A stretch of 64,000 nt of DNA from Salegentibacter sp. Hel_I_6 (GTDB lineage: Bacteria > Bacteroidota > Bacteroidia > Flavobacteriales > Flavobacteriaceae), in NCBI RefSeq assembly GCF_000745315.1, contig NZ_JQNQ01000001.1, positions 1,550,001-1,614,000 of the forward strand. The letters are read 5' to 3'. A program made the translations under genes and the position numbers. Under the pieces are notes generated by a model. The model made no database searches. It worked only from the letters and a program-made list of their open reading frames with translations, and was not told the origin of the DNA. Below, piece after piece: positions 1-8,311 of the stretch (position 1 is its first letter; every line of letters begins with the position of its first letter).

Positions 1-375
1 GGGGATAGATAATACCGAGACGGAACGTTTGTTCAGGGCCAGCAGGTTGGCATCCAGATGTTTTTGGTGTTCCTTATTATTTTTAAATTGCTTTCTGGAA
101 GCGAAATAGGCTATGCTAACCATCAACGGAATGGAAATTATATTGGAACCCAAAAGGTTGCCCAGACCAATTTCCGATACTCCCCGGGCTGCACTGGTAA
201 CGTTTACAGCTACCTCGGGGCTGGCGGTCACAATGGCAAGTAAAGCTGCTCCTGCAGAAGCTGTAAGCCCCCATTGCTTACGGAGCATCTTTAAAGGCGT
301 CAAGAGTTGGTCCGCACCCCAATGGGCAGCCCAAGCTGCCAATCCCAATACTACTACCCAAAGCCAAACGTTCAT
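1..375 (-). CDS. CaCA-family cation exchanger (Na+/Ca2+-exchanger type), 3' end outside window
   Basis: Only the first 125 residues are visible; the gene runs off the left edge. The ATG lies at 373-375, and translation gives an N-terminal membrane helix (about residues 3-17), then an alpha-repeat-like segment containing T-A-S-P-E-V (50-55) and the GLGNLLGSN motif (70-78). Both are hallmarks of the first alpha repeat of the calcium/cation antiporter superfamily, in which the acidic residue takes part in ion binding. It probably moves Ca2+ or a similar cation across the inner membrane in exchange for Na+ or H+. It is the most distal visible gene of the minus-strand metal/ion block, 11 bases after lspA. 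The substrate cannot be read from the sequence, and the second alpha repeat is not in view. Confidence 0.82.
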   Translation of the reverse strand, partial: MNVWLWVVVLGLAAWAAHWGADQLLTPLKMLRKQWGLTASAGAALLAIVTASPEVAVNVTSAARGVSEIGLGNLLGSNIISIPLMVSIAYFASRKQFKNNKEHQKHLDANLLALNKRSVSVLSIP

Positions 376-386
376 AACTAATCGAT

Positions 387-1058
387 TTATATAATTGTCC
401 TGTTACTTTCAGTATATTTCAACTTTTTATTTTCCGATATTTTCTGGTCTTTTTTTTGTTGGCTTTGAAAGATCAGGAGTAAAATCACTCCCGTGCTAAT
501 CCAAACATCTGCGGTATTGAATACAGGGTCGAAAAAAGTAAATTCATTGCCTCCCCATAATAGCAGCCATTCCGGAAGCCTTGTTTCAATAATTGGAAAG
601 AACCACATATCCACCACATTGCCATTTAAAAATCCCGCATAACCACCGCCTGAGGAGAATATTTCTGCAATATTACGAAGTGCGGGATCACTTTTTTCAA
701 AAATCAGTCCGTAAAATGCACCGTCAATCAAATTGCCCAATGCACCTGCGTATATAAATGCGGCACAGATTATAAAGACTTTTGCATATCCTTCACGTAT
801 CATTTTTTTGATATAAAAGGTCCCCCAAATAACGGCTACGAAGCGAAATAGTATTAAAACAAATTTGGCCAGATATCCCTCGCCAAATTTAAAGCCCCAG
901 GCCATGCCGGGATTCTCCAAAAAATGTAAGCGAAACCAATCCAGGCCAAACACAAAATATTCCTCGCCATAATAAAAATGGGTCTTCACATAAATTTTTA
1001 TGACCTGGTCTATTACCAACAACAGTAAAATCAATAATGCTACACTACTTTTATTCAT
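387..1058 (-). CDS. lspA: Lipoprotein signal peptidase (signal peptidase II), island copy
   Basis: LspA cleaves the signal peptide of diacylglyceryl-modified prolipoproteins in the inner membrane. The 223-residue product has four predicted membrane segments and the family motifs: E-N-P-G near 48-51, G-N-L-I-D near 108-112, and the two catalytic aspartates in N-V-V-D (D150) and F-N-T-A-D (D184). An upstream in-frame ATG would add 12 residues (start 1094); I chose the inner ATG because it puts the first hydrophobic helix at the N-terminus as usual. The basic tail after about residue 200 is not part of the fold. Position inside a metal-efflux block, rather than a lipoprotein or housekeeping operon, suggests an accessory copy, perhaps processing the lipoprotein adaptor CzcB. 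That role is inference. Confidence 0.88.
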   Translation of the reverse strand: MNKSSVALLILLLLVIDQVIKIYVKTHFYYGEEYFVFGLDWFRLHFLENPGMAWGFKFGEGYLAKFVLILFRFVAVIWGTFYIKKMIREGYAKVFIICAAFIYAGALGNLIDGAFYGLIFEKSDPALRNIAEIFSSGGGYAGFLNGNVVDMWFFPIIETRLPEWLLLWGGNEFTFFDPVFNTADVWISTGVILLLIFQSQQKKDQKISENKKLKYTESNRTII

Positions 1059-1103
1059 AATTTCCTTATTGTTGCCCAACGTCTTGTGCAACATATATTT
1101 GCA

Positions 1104-1904
1104 TTATTTAGATAATTTTAAAATTCTTATGGCACCCCGCATTACAAACGTAAAAACGATGCCGCCAATTACCAAATCAGGCCATTTGCTATCCAGAAAA
1201 TAGACCAAAACACCGGCCAGTATCACCCCGCCGTTTACGATGATATCATTCGACGTAAAAATAGCACTGGCCTGCATATGCGCCTCCTTACTTTTGGCCT
1301 TATTTATCAACCAAAGCGAAATAAGGTTACCCAGAAGGGCGAAAATGGAAACAATGATCATCAATTGGAAAATTGGTGTTTCACTACTGGTAAAAAACCT
1401 TCTTAATACCTCTGCAAAACCAAGTGTTGCCAAGGCCATCTGAAAATACCCGCTGAATTTTGCCACCTTCTTTTTTCTGGAAATGGCACCACCTACTGCA
1501 AATAAACTTAGCGCATATACTATCGAATCTGCCAGCATATCCAACGAATCTGCAATAAGACCCATAGAAGAAGAGATCCACCCCGTGGTCATTTCGATAA
1601 TGAAAAAGCCGAAATTTATCCCAAAGACCCACCAAAGGATTGTTTTCTGTTTGGATTGGTCTTCTATTACGGGAGGATCGGCTTCTTCGGTCCCTTGGAA
1701 GGAATCCCCAAGGTTTAAACCGGCTATTGATATTTGTATATCTTCGATTCCATTCACATGATATACTTCCAATTTCCTGTTGGGAATATCAAAATCCAAA
1801 TATTTCACTTGTGTATAAGCCTCCAACTTCATCCGGATCATCTGTTCTTCTGAAGGACAGTCCATTTGACTTACTATAAAAGTACTTTTGTTCATTTCTC
1901 CCAT
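1104..1904 (-). CDS. Short CDF-type cation transporter with N-terminal HMA-like domain
   Basis: The 266-residue protein starts with a ferredoxin-like HMA-type domain (about 6-70) carrying M-D-C-P-S-E-E at 14-20, a motif seen in metal-binding N-termini. Six membrane helices follow (about 88-258), matching the cation diffusion facilitator fold. It stops eight residues after the last helix, so the usual cytoplasmic C-terminal dimerisation domain is missing; the N-terminal domain may stand in for it. In TM2 the metal-site pair is D122-x3-D126. In TM5 D220 is kept, but the partner position, normally His or Asp, is F216. It would export a divalent metal (Zn, Co, Cd or Fe) against protons; the altered site makes the ion uncertain. 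It sits between nhaA and lspA in the same orientation, 1 base after nhaA in transcription order. Confidence 0.82.
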   Translation of the reverse strand: MGEMNKSTFIVSQMDCPSEEQMIRMKLEAYTQVKYLDFDIPNRKLEVYHVNGIEDIQISIAGLNLGDSFQGTEEADPPVIEDQSKQKTILWWVFGINFGFFIIEMTTGWISSSMGLIADSLDMLADSIVYALSLFAVGGAISRKKKVAKFSGYFQMALATLGFAEVLRRFFTSSETPIFQLMIIVSIFALLGNLISLWLINKAKSKEAHMQASAIFTSNDIIVNGGVILAGVLVYFLDSKWPDLVIGGIVFTFVMRGAIRILKLSK

Positions 1905-1905
1905 A

Positions 1906-3255
1906 TCACTTAACTATATTTTTCTTTCCTTTATTGGAAGTTAATAAGAGAATTACCGCACCGCCAATAGCTGCAAGTAATGAAGCTATCAAAATGCTTA
2001 TTTTCGAAATTTTAATCAATTCCTGATCATTAAATGCGAGATTGGTAATAAAAAGGGACATGGTAAAGCCAATTCCCGCAATCATACCAATTCCAATTAT
2101 ATGTTTCCAGTTTAGTGTAATATGAAATTCGGAAACTCCAAGTTTTTGCCCAATCAATGTAAAAATACCAATCCCTGTTACTTTGCCAATTGCTAATCCC
2201 AAAAGGATCCCCAGCCCTAAAGAACCGGAAACAACCTCAATTAAATTTACATCGAGCTTTACTCCCGCATTCGCGACTGCAAAAATTGGAATGATAAAGA
2301 AAGCATTGAAATCAACAAGGGAATTTTCCAGTTTGAGCAAAGGAGGCCTTGAATTCTCAGTATCTGTTTTAATGGCTTTTAAAATTATTTGTTGTTTTTT
2401 ATCCTGAAGAGGATTTAATTTTTCCAGCTCTGTTTTCTCAAGATTAGTAACGTTTGTGGCAGTCCTTTCTTTTAATATTTTACTGTCTAATTTGGGCACT
2501 ATTGGAATGGTAATGGCAAAAAGTACTCCCGCAATAGTTGGATGGATCCCCGAATTAAGGAAGCAATACCATAAGATGATCCCAATAATAATATACCAAA
2601 TCAAATTTTTGATCCCAGTCCAATTCATTAATAATAATAACCCAAATGCCCCCATGCCCGATCCAAGGTATATCCAGCTCAACTCGTTGCTATAAAACAA
2701 TGCTATCACCAATATGGCACCTATATCGTCAGCAATAGCGAGGGCTATTAAAAATGTTTTTAACTGCCTGGGGACATTTTTTCCCAGTAGGCCAATAATC
2801 CCTAGTGAATATGCGATATCGGTAGCCATAGGGATGCCCCAACCCTTTATATTTTCAGTGCCTAAATTTAGGCTAATAAAAATGAGGGCCGGAACTGCCA
2901 TACCACCTAAAGCTGCCAACAAGGGGGCTGAGGCTTTTTTAATTGAAGATAATTCCCCCACCATAACCTCCCTCTTCAATTCAAGGCCGGCAACCAAAAA
3001 GAAAATTGCCATTAGGCCATCATTGATCCATTCTTCAATTGTTAGCCCAAAACTAAGATGCTCGGAAAATTCAAAAAGCAATTCATCGCCAAGAAAATGA
3101 TGATAGGCACCTGCCCACTGTGAATTAGCTAAAAGAAGGGCAACTATAGTAGCAATTATTAAAAAAATCCCCCCAGCTGTTTCCCTGTCGAGGAACTTTG
3201 TTGCCGTTTCCCTGATATACCCAATAGTGGATTGATTTCGAACTGATTGCCCCAT
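1906..3255 (-). CDS. nhaA: NhaA-type Na+/H+ antiporter
   Basis: NhaA exports Na+ (or Li+) in exchange for about two H+, supporting pH and salt homeostasis. The 449-residue protein has the hydrophobic pattern of the family, the segment G-I-P-M-A-T-D-I-A (140-148) with an unwound-helix Asp, and the ion-binding Asp-Asp pair at D176-D177 (A-I-A-D-D-I-G-A). A charged cytoplasmic loop near 275-325 (rich in Lys, Glu, Thr) is longer than in E. coli NhaA and resembles the extended loop of Bacteroidota forms. It lies in the minus-strand metal block, directly upstream of the CDF gene with a 1-base gap, so the two are probably cotranscribed. A sodium antiporter next to proton-driven metal exporters could help sustain their driving force; that link is inference. 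Confidence 0.93.
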   Translation of the reverse strand: MGQSVRNQSTIGYIRETATKFLDRETAGGIFLIIATIVALLLANSQWAGAYHHFLGDELLFEFSEHLSFGLTIEEWINDGLMAIFFLVAGLELKREVMVGELSSIKKASAPLLAALGGMAVPALIFISLNLGTENIKGWGIPMATDIAYSLGIIGLLGKNVPRQLKTFLIALAIADDIGAILVIALFYSNELSWIYLGSGMGAFGLLLLMNWTGIKNLIWYIIIGIILWYCFLNSGIHPTIAGVLFAITIPIVPKLDSKILKERTATNVTNLEKTELEKLNPLQDKKQQIILKAIKTDTENSRPPLLKLENSLVDFNAFFIIPIFAVANAGVKLDVNLIEVVSGSLGLGILLGLAIGKVTGIGIFTLIGQKLGVSEFHITLNWKHIIGIGMIAGIGFTMSLFITNLAFNDQELIKISKISILIASLLAAIGGAVILLLTSNKGKKNIVK

Positions 3256-3352
3256 TTTATCTTATCTGTTTTTTGAGTTCATTACTTAAACCTTAATATT
3301 TCAAAAAGCTCAGTAGCGTCTTAATTTTTAAGAACTTACTGTTAGGTCAACT

Positions 3353-4762
3353 TTAAATATGCAACGCCCTGTCTTCGGTGGCTGCCAAACAGGCTTCTTT
3401 AAAGGTTTCTGAAAAGGTGGGGTGCCCGTGTGACATTCTTGCAATATCCTCGGCAGCCGCCCTAAATTCCATCGCTACCACCGCTTCGGTATAACTGTCT
3501 GCTATGCGAGGGCCTATCATATGCACGCCCAATATCTCATCGGTTTCCTTATCTGCGATTACCTTGATAAAACCATCCGTATCCATACTTATCTTCGCCC
3601 GTGCGTTTGCCTTATAGGGAAAAGAGCCCGTTTTTATACTTCTATTGGTCTTCTTCAGTTCCTCTTCCGTCAAGCCTACACCGGCGACCTCAGGCTGGGT
3701 GTACACGATATTTGGGATAAGCGAATAATTGATATGGGGCTTTTGGCCAACAATCCGTTCGGCTACAAAAACGCCTTCTTCACTGGCTTTATGGGCAAGC
3801 ATTGCCCCCCGGATTACATCCCCAATGGCATACACACCCTTGACGTTGGTTTCAAGGTTTTTATCTACCGTTATCTGTCCTTTCTCATTGGTCTCCACTC
3901 CTATATTTTCAAGCCCTAAACTGGCGGTGTATGGTTTTCGGCCAATGGCCATAAGACAGTAATCGCCATCTAAACTCATTTCTTCTTTATCGGAAAGATT
4001 TTCCGCTTTCAATTCTACTTTATCCTCAGTTGCCGTTGCGTTTGTCACCTTATGTTCCAAATAAAAATCAATTCCCTGTTTTCTAAGGGAACGGTGCAAT
4101 TGATGTCCCAGTGCGCCGTCCATAGTGGCGATAAGGCTATCAAAATATTCTACTATGGAAACCTTTGAACCCAGGCGGGCGAATACGGAACCTATCTCAA
4201 CACCGATAACGCCACCCCCAACGACCATTAAGTGCTTGGGGATTTCCTGTAGGGCAAGGGCTTCGGTAGAAGAGATGATACGCTTTTTGTCTATTTTAAT
4301 ATTGGGCAATGAAGCGGGTTTGGACCCTGTGGCAATGATGATTTTATCGGTTGCTATGCTTTCCGTTTTATCTTCTCCCTTAATTTCAATCGTGTTTTTG
4401 TCCTTGATGGTGCCATGACCTTCATAAACGGTAACCTTGTTCTTTTTCATCAGATAATCAACGCCATTGATGATTTCCTGTACCACATCCTGAACCCTTT
4501 GGTTCATTTTCAGGATATCGACATTGGCCTCTTTAACATCAATCCCAAATTTTTCGAATTGATGCTTGAGTTTGTAATAATGCTCAGAGGCTTCCAACCA
4601 GGCTTTTGACGGGATACAGCCCACGTTTAGACAGGTGCCGCCCAGGGTACTATACCTTTCAACAATGGCTACTTTTAATCCTAATTGGGCGCAACGGATC
4701 GCACTTACATACCCGCCCGGGCCAGATCCTATTATAGTTACATCAAATTTTTCCATATTCAT
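3353..4762 (-). CDS. lpdA: Dihydrolipoamide dehydrogenase
   Basis: Flavoprotein that reoxidises dihydrolipoamide with NAD+ as the E3 component of 2-oxoacid dehydrogenases. The 469-residue product has the FAD-binding G-S-G-P-G-G (12-17), the redox disulfide in G-G-T-C-L-N-V-G-C (C44, C49), an NAD-binding G-G-G-V-I-G-V-E, the A-I-G-D motif, and the C-terminal catalytic H447/E452 dyad in H-P-T-F-S-E. Everything needed for E3 activity is present. A second ATG two codons in (4756) is an equally good start. There are no E1 or E2 genes nearby; the gene sits between nhaA and a Fur-family regulator in the metal block. It may therefore be an extra copy serving thiol or metal-stress redox chemistry. A mercuric reductase is less likely, because its C-terminal vicinal Cys pair is absent. 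Confidence 0.93.
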   Translation of the reverse strand: MNMEKFDVTIIGSGPGGYVSAIRCAQLGLKVAIVERYSTLGGTCLNVGCIPSKAWLEASEHYYKLKHQFEKFGIDVKEANVDILKMNQRVQDVVQEIINGVDYLMKKNKVTVYEGHGTIKDKNTIEIKGEDKTESIATDKIIIATGSKPASLPNIKIDKKRIISSTEALALQEIPKHLMVVGGGVIGVEIGSVFARLGSKVSIVEYFDSLIATMDGALGHQLHRSLRKQGIDFYLEHKVTNATATEDKVELKAENLSDKEEMSLDGDYCLMAIGRKPYTASLGLENIGVETNEKGQITVDKNLETNVKGVYAIGDVIRGAMLAHKASEEGVFVAERIVGQKPHINYSLIPNIVYTQPEVAGVGLTEEELKKTNRSIKTGSFPYKANARAKISMDTDGFIKVIADKETDEILGVHMIGPRIADSYTEAVVAMEFRAAAEDIARMSHGHPTFSETFKEACLAATEDRALHI

Positions 4763-4846
4763 ATTTTTTTTAAGTTAGTTACGGTGGAAAAAACCTTAAG
4801 CTTGACCATTGGGGGCTGGGATTCAGGCTTAAGGCACTCTCACCTA

Positions 4847-5275
4847 TTATTTTTTACTACAATTTTTACATATCCCTTTTAATACCAGGTTCACATCGTT
4901 CACCTCATACTGGTTTGGCAAACTCTCTTCCGATATTTTATTTGGTAAACAGATTGTTTTCTTACAATCGGTACAATGAAAGTGCATATGTAAATCTGTA
5001 CTGTGTTTACCTTTGGCGTTTTCATCGGAAATCGCATATTTTGCAAAAGCAGTTCCATCGTCAATTTGGTGCACCATGCTTTTTTTCTCAAAGAGCTTTA
5101 TCGCCCTGTAGAAAGTGGTCTTATTGGCTGTTTTGATATCTTTATTGATAAAGACTTTTTGCATTTCATTTAAACTTACTGCATAAGTTTTCCTTTTGAG
5201 GTATTTGTAAATTTTCAACCTCATTTCAGTGGGACGTATCCCTTTGGACGATAATTTTTTTTCCGTTTTTGTCAT
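4847..5275 (-). CDS. Fur-family metal-responsive repressor (copy 1)
   Basis: The 142-residue protein has the Fur layout: a winged helix in about residues 1-85 (S-K-G-I-R-P-T-E-M-R-L near 10-20) and a dimerisation domain with the His/Cys-rich stretch H-F-H-C-T-D-C near 103-109 and a C-terminal C-K-N-C. The two CxxC pairs would form the structural zinc site, as in Zur, Fur and PerR. It lies 35 bases downstream of the P1B ATPase and 84 bases upstream of lpdA, so it probably controls this block and perhaps itself. The metal sensed cannot be assigned from sequence. A related gene (10808-11230) is present in the same block, with the same R-P-T-x-M-R-L start and C-terminal CxxC. Confidence 0.88.
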   Translation of the reverse strand: MTKTEKKLSSKGIRPTEMRLKIYKYLKRKTYAVSLNEMQKVFINKDIKTANKTTFYRAIKLFEKKSMVHQIDDGTAFAKYAISDENAKGKHSTDLHMHFHCTDCKKTICLPNKISEESLPNQYEVNDVNLVLKGICKNCSKK

Positions 5276-5310
5276 TTTATATTCTTTCGAAAAACAGTCT
5301 AAGTCCGGAT

Positions 5311-7863
5311 CTAATCTTTTTTATAAGCCAAAAGCCTTAACGCATTAAAAACCACCAGAAGCGTCGAACCTTCATGGATTACTACCGCCACTCCAATATT
5401 TGCCAAGCCGAATATGGTTGAAGGTATAAGCAGGGCCACAATACCAAGGCTAACCCAAAGGTTTTGCCTGATAATCGCCTTTGCTTTCCTGCTTAAGCCT
5501 ATGGCAAAGGGCAGGGTTTCCAATTTATCGGCCATTAGCGCAATATCCGCCGTTTCCAGGGCTACATCACTTCCCGCAGCACCCATAGCTATTCCTACAG
5601 TGCTGTTTGCCATGGCAGGGGCATCATTAACGCCATCGCCCACCATTGCCACCTTGGATTCCTTTTCTTTTAATTCTTTTATAGCATCCACTTTTTCTTC
5701 CGGCAATAGGCTCCCCCAGGCATCGGTCAATCCTATTTCTTCTGCTACAGCGTCTGCTACCTTCTGGTTATCTCCGGTAAGCATGATCATTCGTTTAATG
5801 CCGATTTCTTTTAATTTTTTGAGGGTTCCCTTGGCGGCTTCACGAGGGGTATCCATTAATGCAATGATGCCTATATATTCTTCATTTTTTCGTATAAGCA
5901 TTGTTGTATTTCCACCACCTTCAAGACCACGCACTTTCGTAGCTATTTTTTCGGAAGGTGTACTCTCATCAAGCCCTTCGTACAGGTCGAGGTTACCTAT
6001 ATAGATTTTATCATTGCCAAACGATGCTTTAATCCCTTTACCCAGAACTGCCTCCAAATTAGAGGCATTTGGGATTTCCTCGCCTTCCAGACGCTCTTTT
6101 CCATCACGAACTACAGCTTTGGCCAGGGGGTGATCACTAAGACCTTCCACGGCTACTGCTATTTTGAGAAGTTCATTTTCTGAAATATCCCCAAGTGGCA
6201 CCACTTGGGTAAGTTTTGGCTTTCCTTCCGTTAGAGTTCCGGTTTTATCGAAGGCGAGGGCGGTAATAACCCCCAGGTCCTCCAGAGGGCGCCCTCCTTT
6301 AATTAATACCCCGCCACGGGCGGCCCTGGCCACTCCACTCAATACAGCACTTGGGGTCGAGATTGCCAACGCACAGGGACTTGCAGCTACCAATACGGCC
6401 ATCGCCCTGTAAAAGCTAGCGCTAAAGGGTTCGTCAATAACTAAAAAAGCAAACAAAAGAATCCCGACCAAAATAAGGACGGACGGCACAAAATATTTTT
6501 CAAATTTATCGGTGAGCAACTGGGTAGGCGATTTTTGAGTCTGAGCTTCGTTAACCAGTTTCACCAATCGGGAAAGCGTTGAATCTTTGGCTGCTTTGAT
6601 AACTTTAATCTCCAAAGTATTGTTCCCATTGATCGTTCCTGCAAAAACGCGGTTTTCATCTTTAATATCATCTACCTCTGAGTAATCCTTCTCAACATCT
6701 TCTACGGGAACTTTATCTACCGGTACACTCTCCCCGGTTATTGGAGCCTGGTTAACACTACTCTGCCCATCTACCACTACGCCATCTGCAGATATTTTAC
6801 TATTTGGTTTCACCACAATGATATCCCCAATATTGAGTTTTTCGATACCAACTTCTTCCGTTTTACCATTTTTCTTAACCAAAGCTGTTTTTGGCGCCAG
6901 TTCTGCCAGTGCAGCTATAGATTTTCGTGCTTTGTTCATTGCATAATGCTCCAGGGCATGCCCCAGGCTAAAGAGAAATAATAACAAAGCTCCTTCAGCC
7001 CATTCCCCAAGAATAGCTGCTCCTATAGCTGCGACCAACATGAGAAAATCAATTTCAAATCCACCTTTGGCTACGGTCTGTATGGCTTCTTTTGCTGTAA
7101 AGTAACCTCCAAAAAAGTAGGCACCTATGTATAGGGATAAGCTGACCCATTCCGGTATTGATGTTACGTAGGACAAACCAAAACCAATACCCAAAAGAGC
7201 ACCGCAAATAATAGCAAAAATAAGTTCGGTGTTTTTCCCAAAAATACCTCCGTGGGCGTGGGAATTTTCTTCCCCGGCCCCGTGGCTATCCGCTTCTCTA
7301 TGATTCTGGAGATCAGTATCTTTATGCTTTTGTTCTTCTATATCCCTTACCTTTTCTTTATTTAAATTTTGAGGATTCTTTTCGGCAGATTTAAAGCCCT
7401 TATTCTCAGCAGAGGAGCTTTTTTTAACTTGTAGGTTTTCTTTTTCGAGCTTTGTAGTTATCTCATCAAAACTTGTTTCCCGTTTATCATATTCTAAACG
7501 GATCATTCCTCCGGCATTGGCGGAAGCTTCCAAAACACCATTGATATTCAACAGACTCTTTTCTATAGTCCTTGCATGCCGGGTATGTCTAATCCCCTCA
7601 ACCTCTATAAGCAAATGTCCATATTTCGCGGTAATTTCAGCCCCGGTTCTTTCTGCCAATGATTGAATGCGGTCAATAGAAATTATATCCGGATCGTAAT
7701 GAAAGCACAATTGTGGAACCGTATCTTCCTGATCATCTTTTATATGCACTTTTTCAAGACCTTCTTTGGCTTCTAATTCCTCAATAAGTCTTTGTACACA
7801 GGTATCTTTTTCATTTGGCACCTGAGGTAGCAGTACCGGAATTTTAAGTTGTAATTTTTTCAT
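5311..7863 (-). CDS. P1B-4-type heavy-metal-transporting ATPase with His-modified N-terminus
   Basis: Integral membrane pump that couples ATP hydrolysis to transition-metal export. The core motifs are complete: phosphorylation D539 in D-K-T-G-T, T-G-E-S (376-379), the HP dipeptide in the nucleotide domain, M-L-T-G-D-N, and G-D-G-V-N-D-A-P. The membrane metal site reads S-P-C (495-497) instead of C-P-C, and the last helix has H-E-G-S-T (830-834). This pair defines subgroup P1B-4, whose members move Co, Zn, Cd or Fe, so Cu or Ag is unlikely. Two N-terminal HMA-like domains are degenerate: the first keeps one Cys (C22) and the second has G-I-R-H-T-R-H (90-96), with His where GMxCxxC has Cys. A His-rich linker (about 171-206) follows. 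It is followed by a Fur gene and preceded by mgtC with a 1-base gap. Confidence 0.93.
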   Translation of the reverse strand: MKKLQLKIPVLLPQVPNEKDTCVQRLIEELEAKEGLEKVHIKDDQEDTVPQLCFHYDPDIISIDRIQSLAERTGAEITAKYGHLLIEVEGIRHTRHARTIEKSLLNINGVLEASANAGGMIRLEYDKRETSFDEITTKLEKENLQVKKSSSAENKGFKSAEKNPQNLNKEKVRDIEEQKHKDTDLQNHREADSHGAGEENSHAHGGIFGKNTELIFAIICGALLGIGFGLSYVTSIPEWVSLSLYIGAYFFGGYFTAKEAIQTVAKGGFEIDFLMLVAAIGAAILGEWAEGALLLFLFSLGHALEHYAMNKARKSIAALAELAPKTALVKKNGKTEEVGIEKLNIGDIIVVKPNSKISADGVVVDGQSSVNQAPITGESVPVDKVPVEDVEKDYSEVDDIKDENRVFAGTINGNNTLEIKVIKAAKDSTLSRLVKLVNEAQTQKSPTQLLTDKFEKYFVPSVLILVGILLFAFLVIDEPFSASFYRAMAVLVAASPCALAISTPSAVLSGVARAARGGVLIKGGRPLEDLGVITALAFDKTGTLTEGKPKLTQVVPLGDISENELLKIAVAVEGLSDHPLAKAVVRDGKERLEGEEIPNASNLEAVLGKGIKASFGNDKIYIGNLDLYEGLDESTPSEKIATKVRGLEGGGNTTMLIRKNEEYIGIIALMDTPREAAKGTLKKLKEIGIKRMIMLTGDNQKVADAVAEEIGLTDAWGSLLPEEKVDAIKELKEKESKVAMVGDGVNDAPAMANSTVGIAMGAAGSDVALETADIALMADKLETLPFAIGLSRKAKAIIRQNLWVSLGIVALLIPSTIFGLANIGVAVVIHEGSTLLVVFNALRLLAYKKD

Positions 7864-7864
7864 T

Positions 7865-8305
7865 TTAGGTATTGTTTGTTTTATGTTTTTTCAAAAAAGG
7901 GAAATGATGTGAAACCAATAATAGAATAAGAAAAGCGGATGTAACACTTCCAATGAGGTACATACCAAACCCAATTGATATACCAACCGCGGCAGTGGCC
8001 CAAATTGTAGCTGCGGTAGTCAAACCGGAAATTAAATTTTTCGCGCTATCCCTAAAAATAATTCCTGCACCAAGGAACCCAATACCGGAAACAATATTGG
8101 CGACAATGCGGGTTTGGTCAGTTACTTCAATATGAGTATTGATTATTGTAATTAATGCGGCCCCAAGGCAAACGGCTGCATACGTTCTAATTCCTGCCGC
8201 ATTTCCGTCAATTTCCCTATCGAGTCCTATCAGGACACCTAGTAAAAGAGCGACAAATAATCTCGGTATCAGTGTTATTTCAGTTTGAAAATCCATTGTA
8301 TTCAT
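7865..8305 (-). CDS. MgtC/SapB-family membrane protein
   Basis: A 146-residue membrane protein with four to five hydrophobic segments and the MgtC signature: L-L-G-x-L-I-G-L-D-R-E near 18-28, a G-I-R-T-Y-A segment near 38-43, and G-I-G-F-L-G-A-G-I-I near 74-83. MgtC-type proteins are linked to growth in low Mg2+ and, in several pathogens, to modulation of the F-type ATP synthase; many environmental members are uncharacterised. The protein is short and lacks the soluble C-terminal domain of Salmonella MgtC, so it matches the minimal SapB-like form. It lies 1 base from the P1B-4 ATPase gene and 6 bases from the bestrophin gene, indicating one transcript. The ATG at 8305 is used; a second Met at residue 4 is possible. 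Confidence 0.88.
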   Translation of the reverse strand: MNTMDFQTEITLIPRLFVALLLGVLIGLDREIDGNAAGIRTYAAVCLGAALITIINTHIEVTDQTRIVANIVSGIGFLGAGIIFRDSAKNLISGLTTAATIWATAAVGISIGFGMYLIGSVTSAFLILLLVSHHFPFLKKHKTNNT

Positions 8306-8311
8306 CTTGTA

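Noticed and set aside
58..394. Plus-strand open frames at the left edge
   Set aside because: They are antisense to the CaCA exchanger, whose motifs are clear on the minus strand.
3353..4762. Mercuric reductase reading of the flavoprotein
   Set aside because: No C-terminal vicinal Cys pair or N-terminal MerP-like domain is present; the HPTFSE ending fits dihydrolipoamide dehydrogenase.
5414..6412. Long plus-strand open frames inside the P1B ATPase gene
   Set aside because: Their products are Ser/Pro-rich and without motifs; the minus strand carries a complete ATPase.
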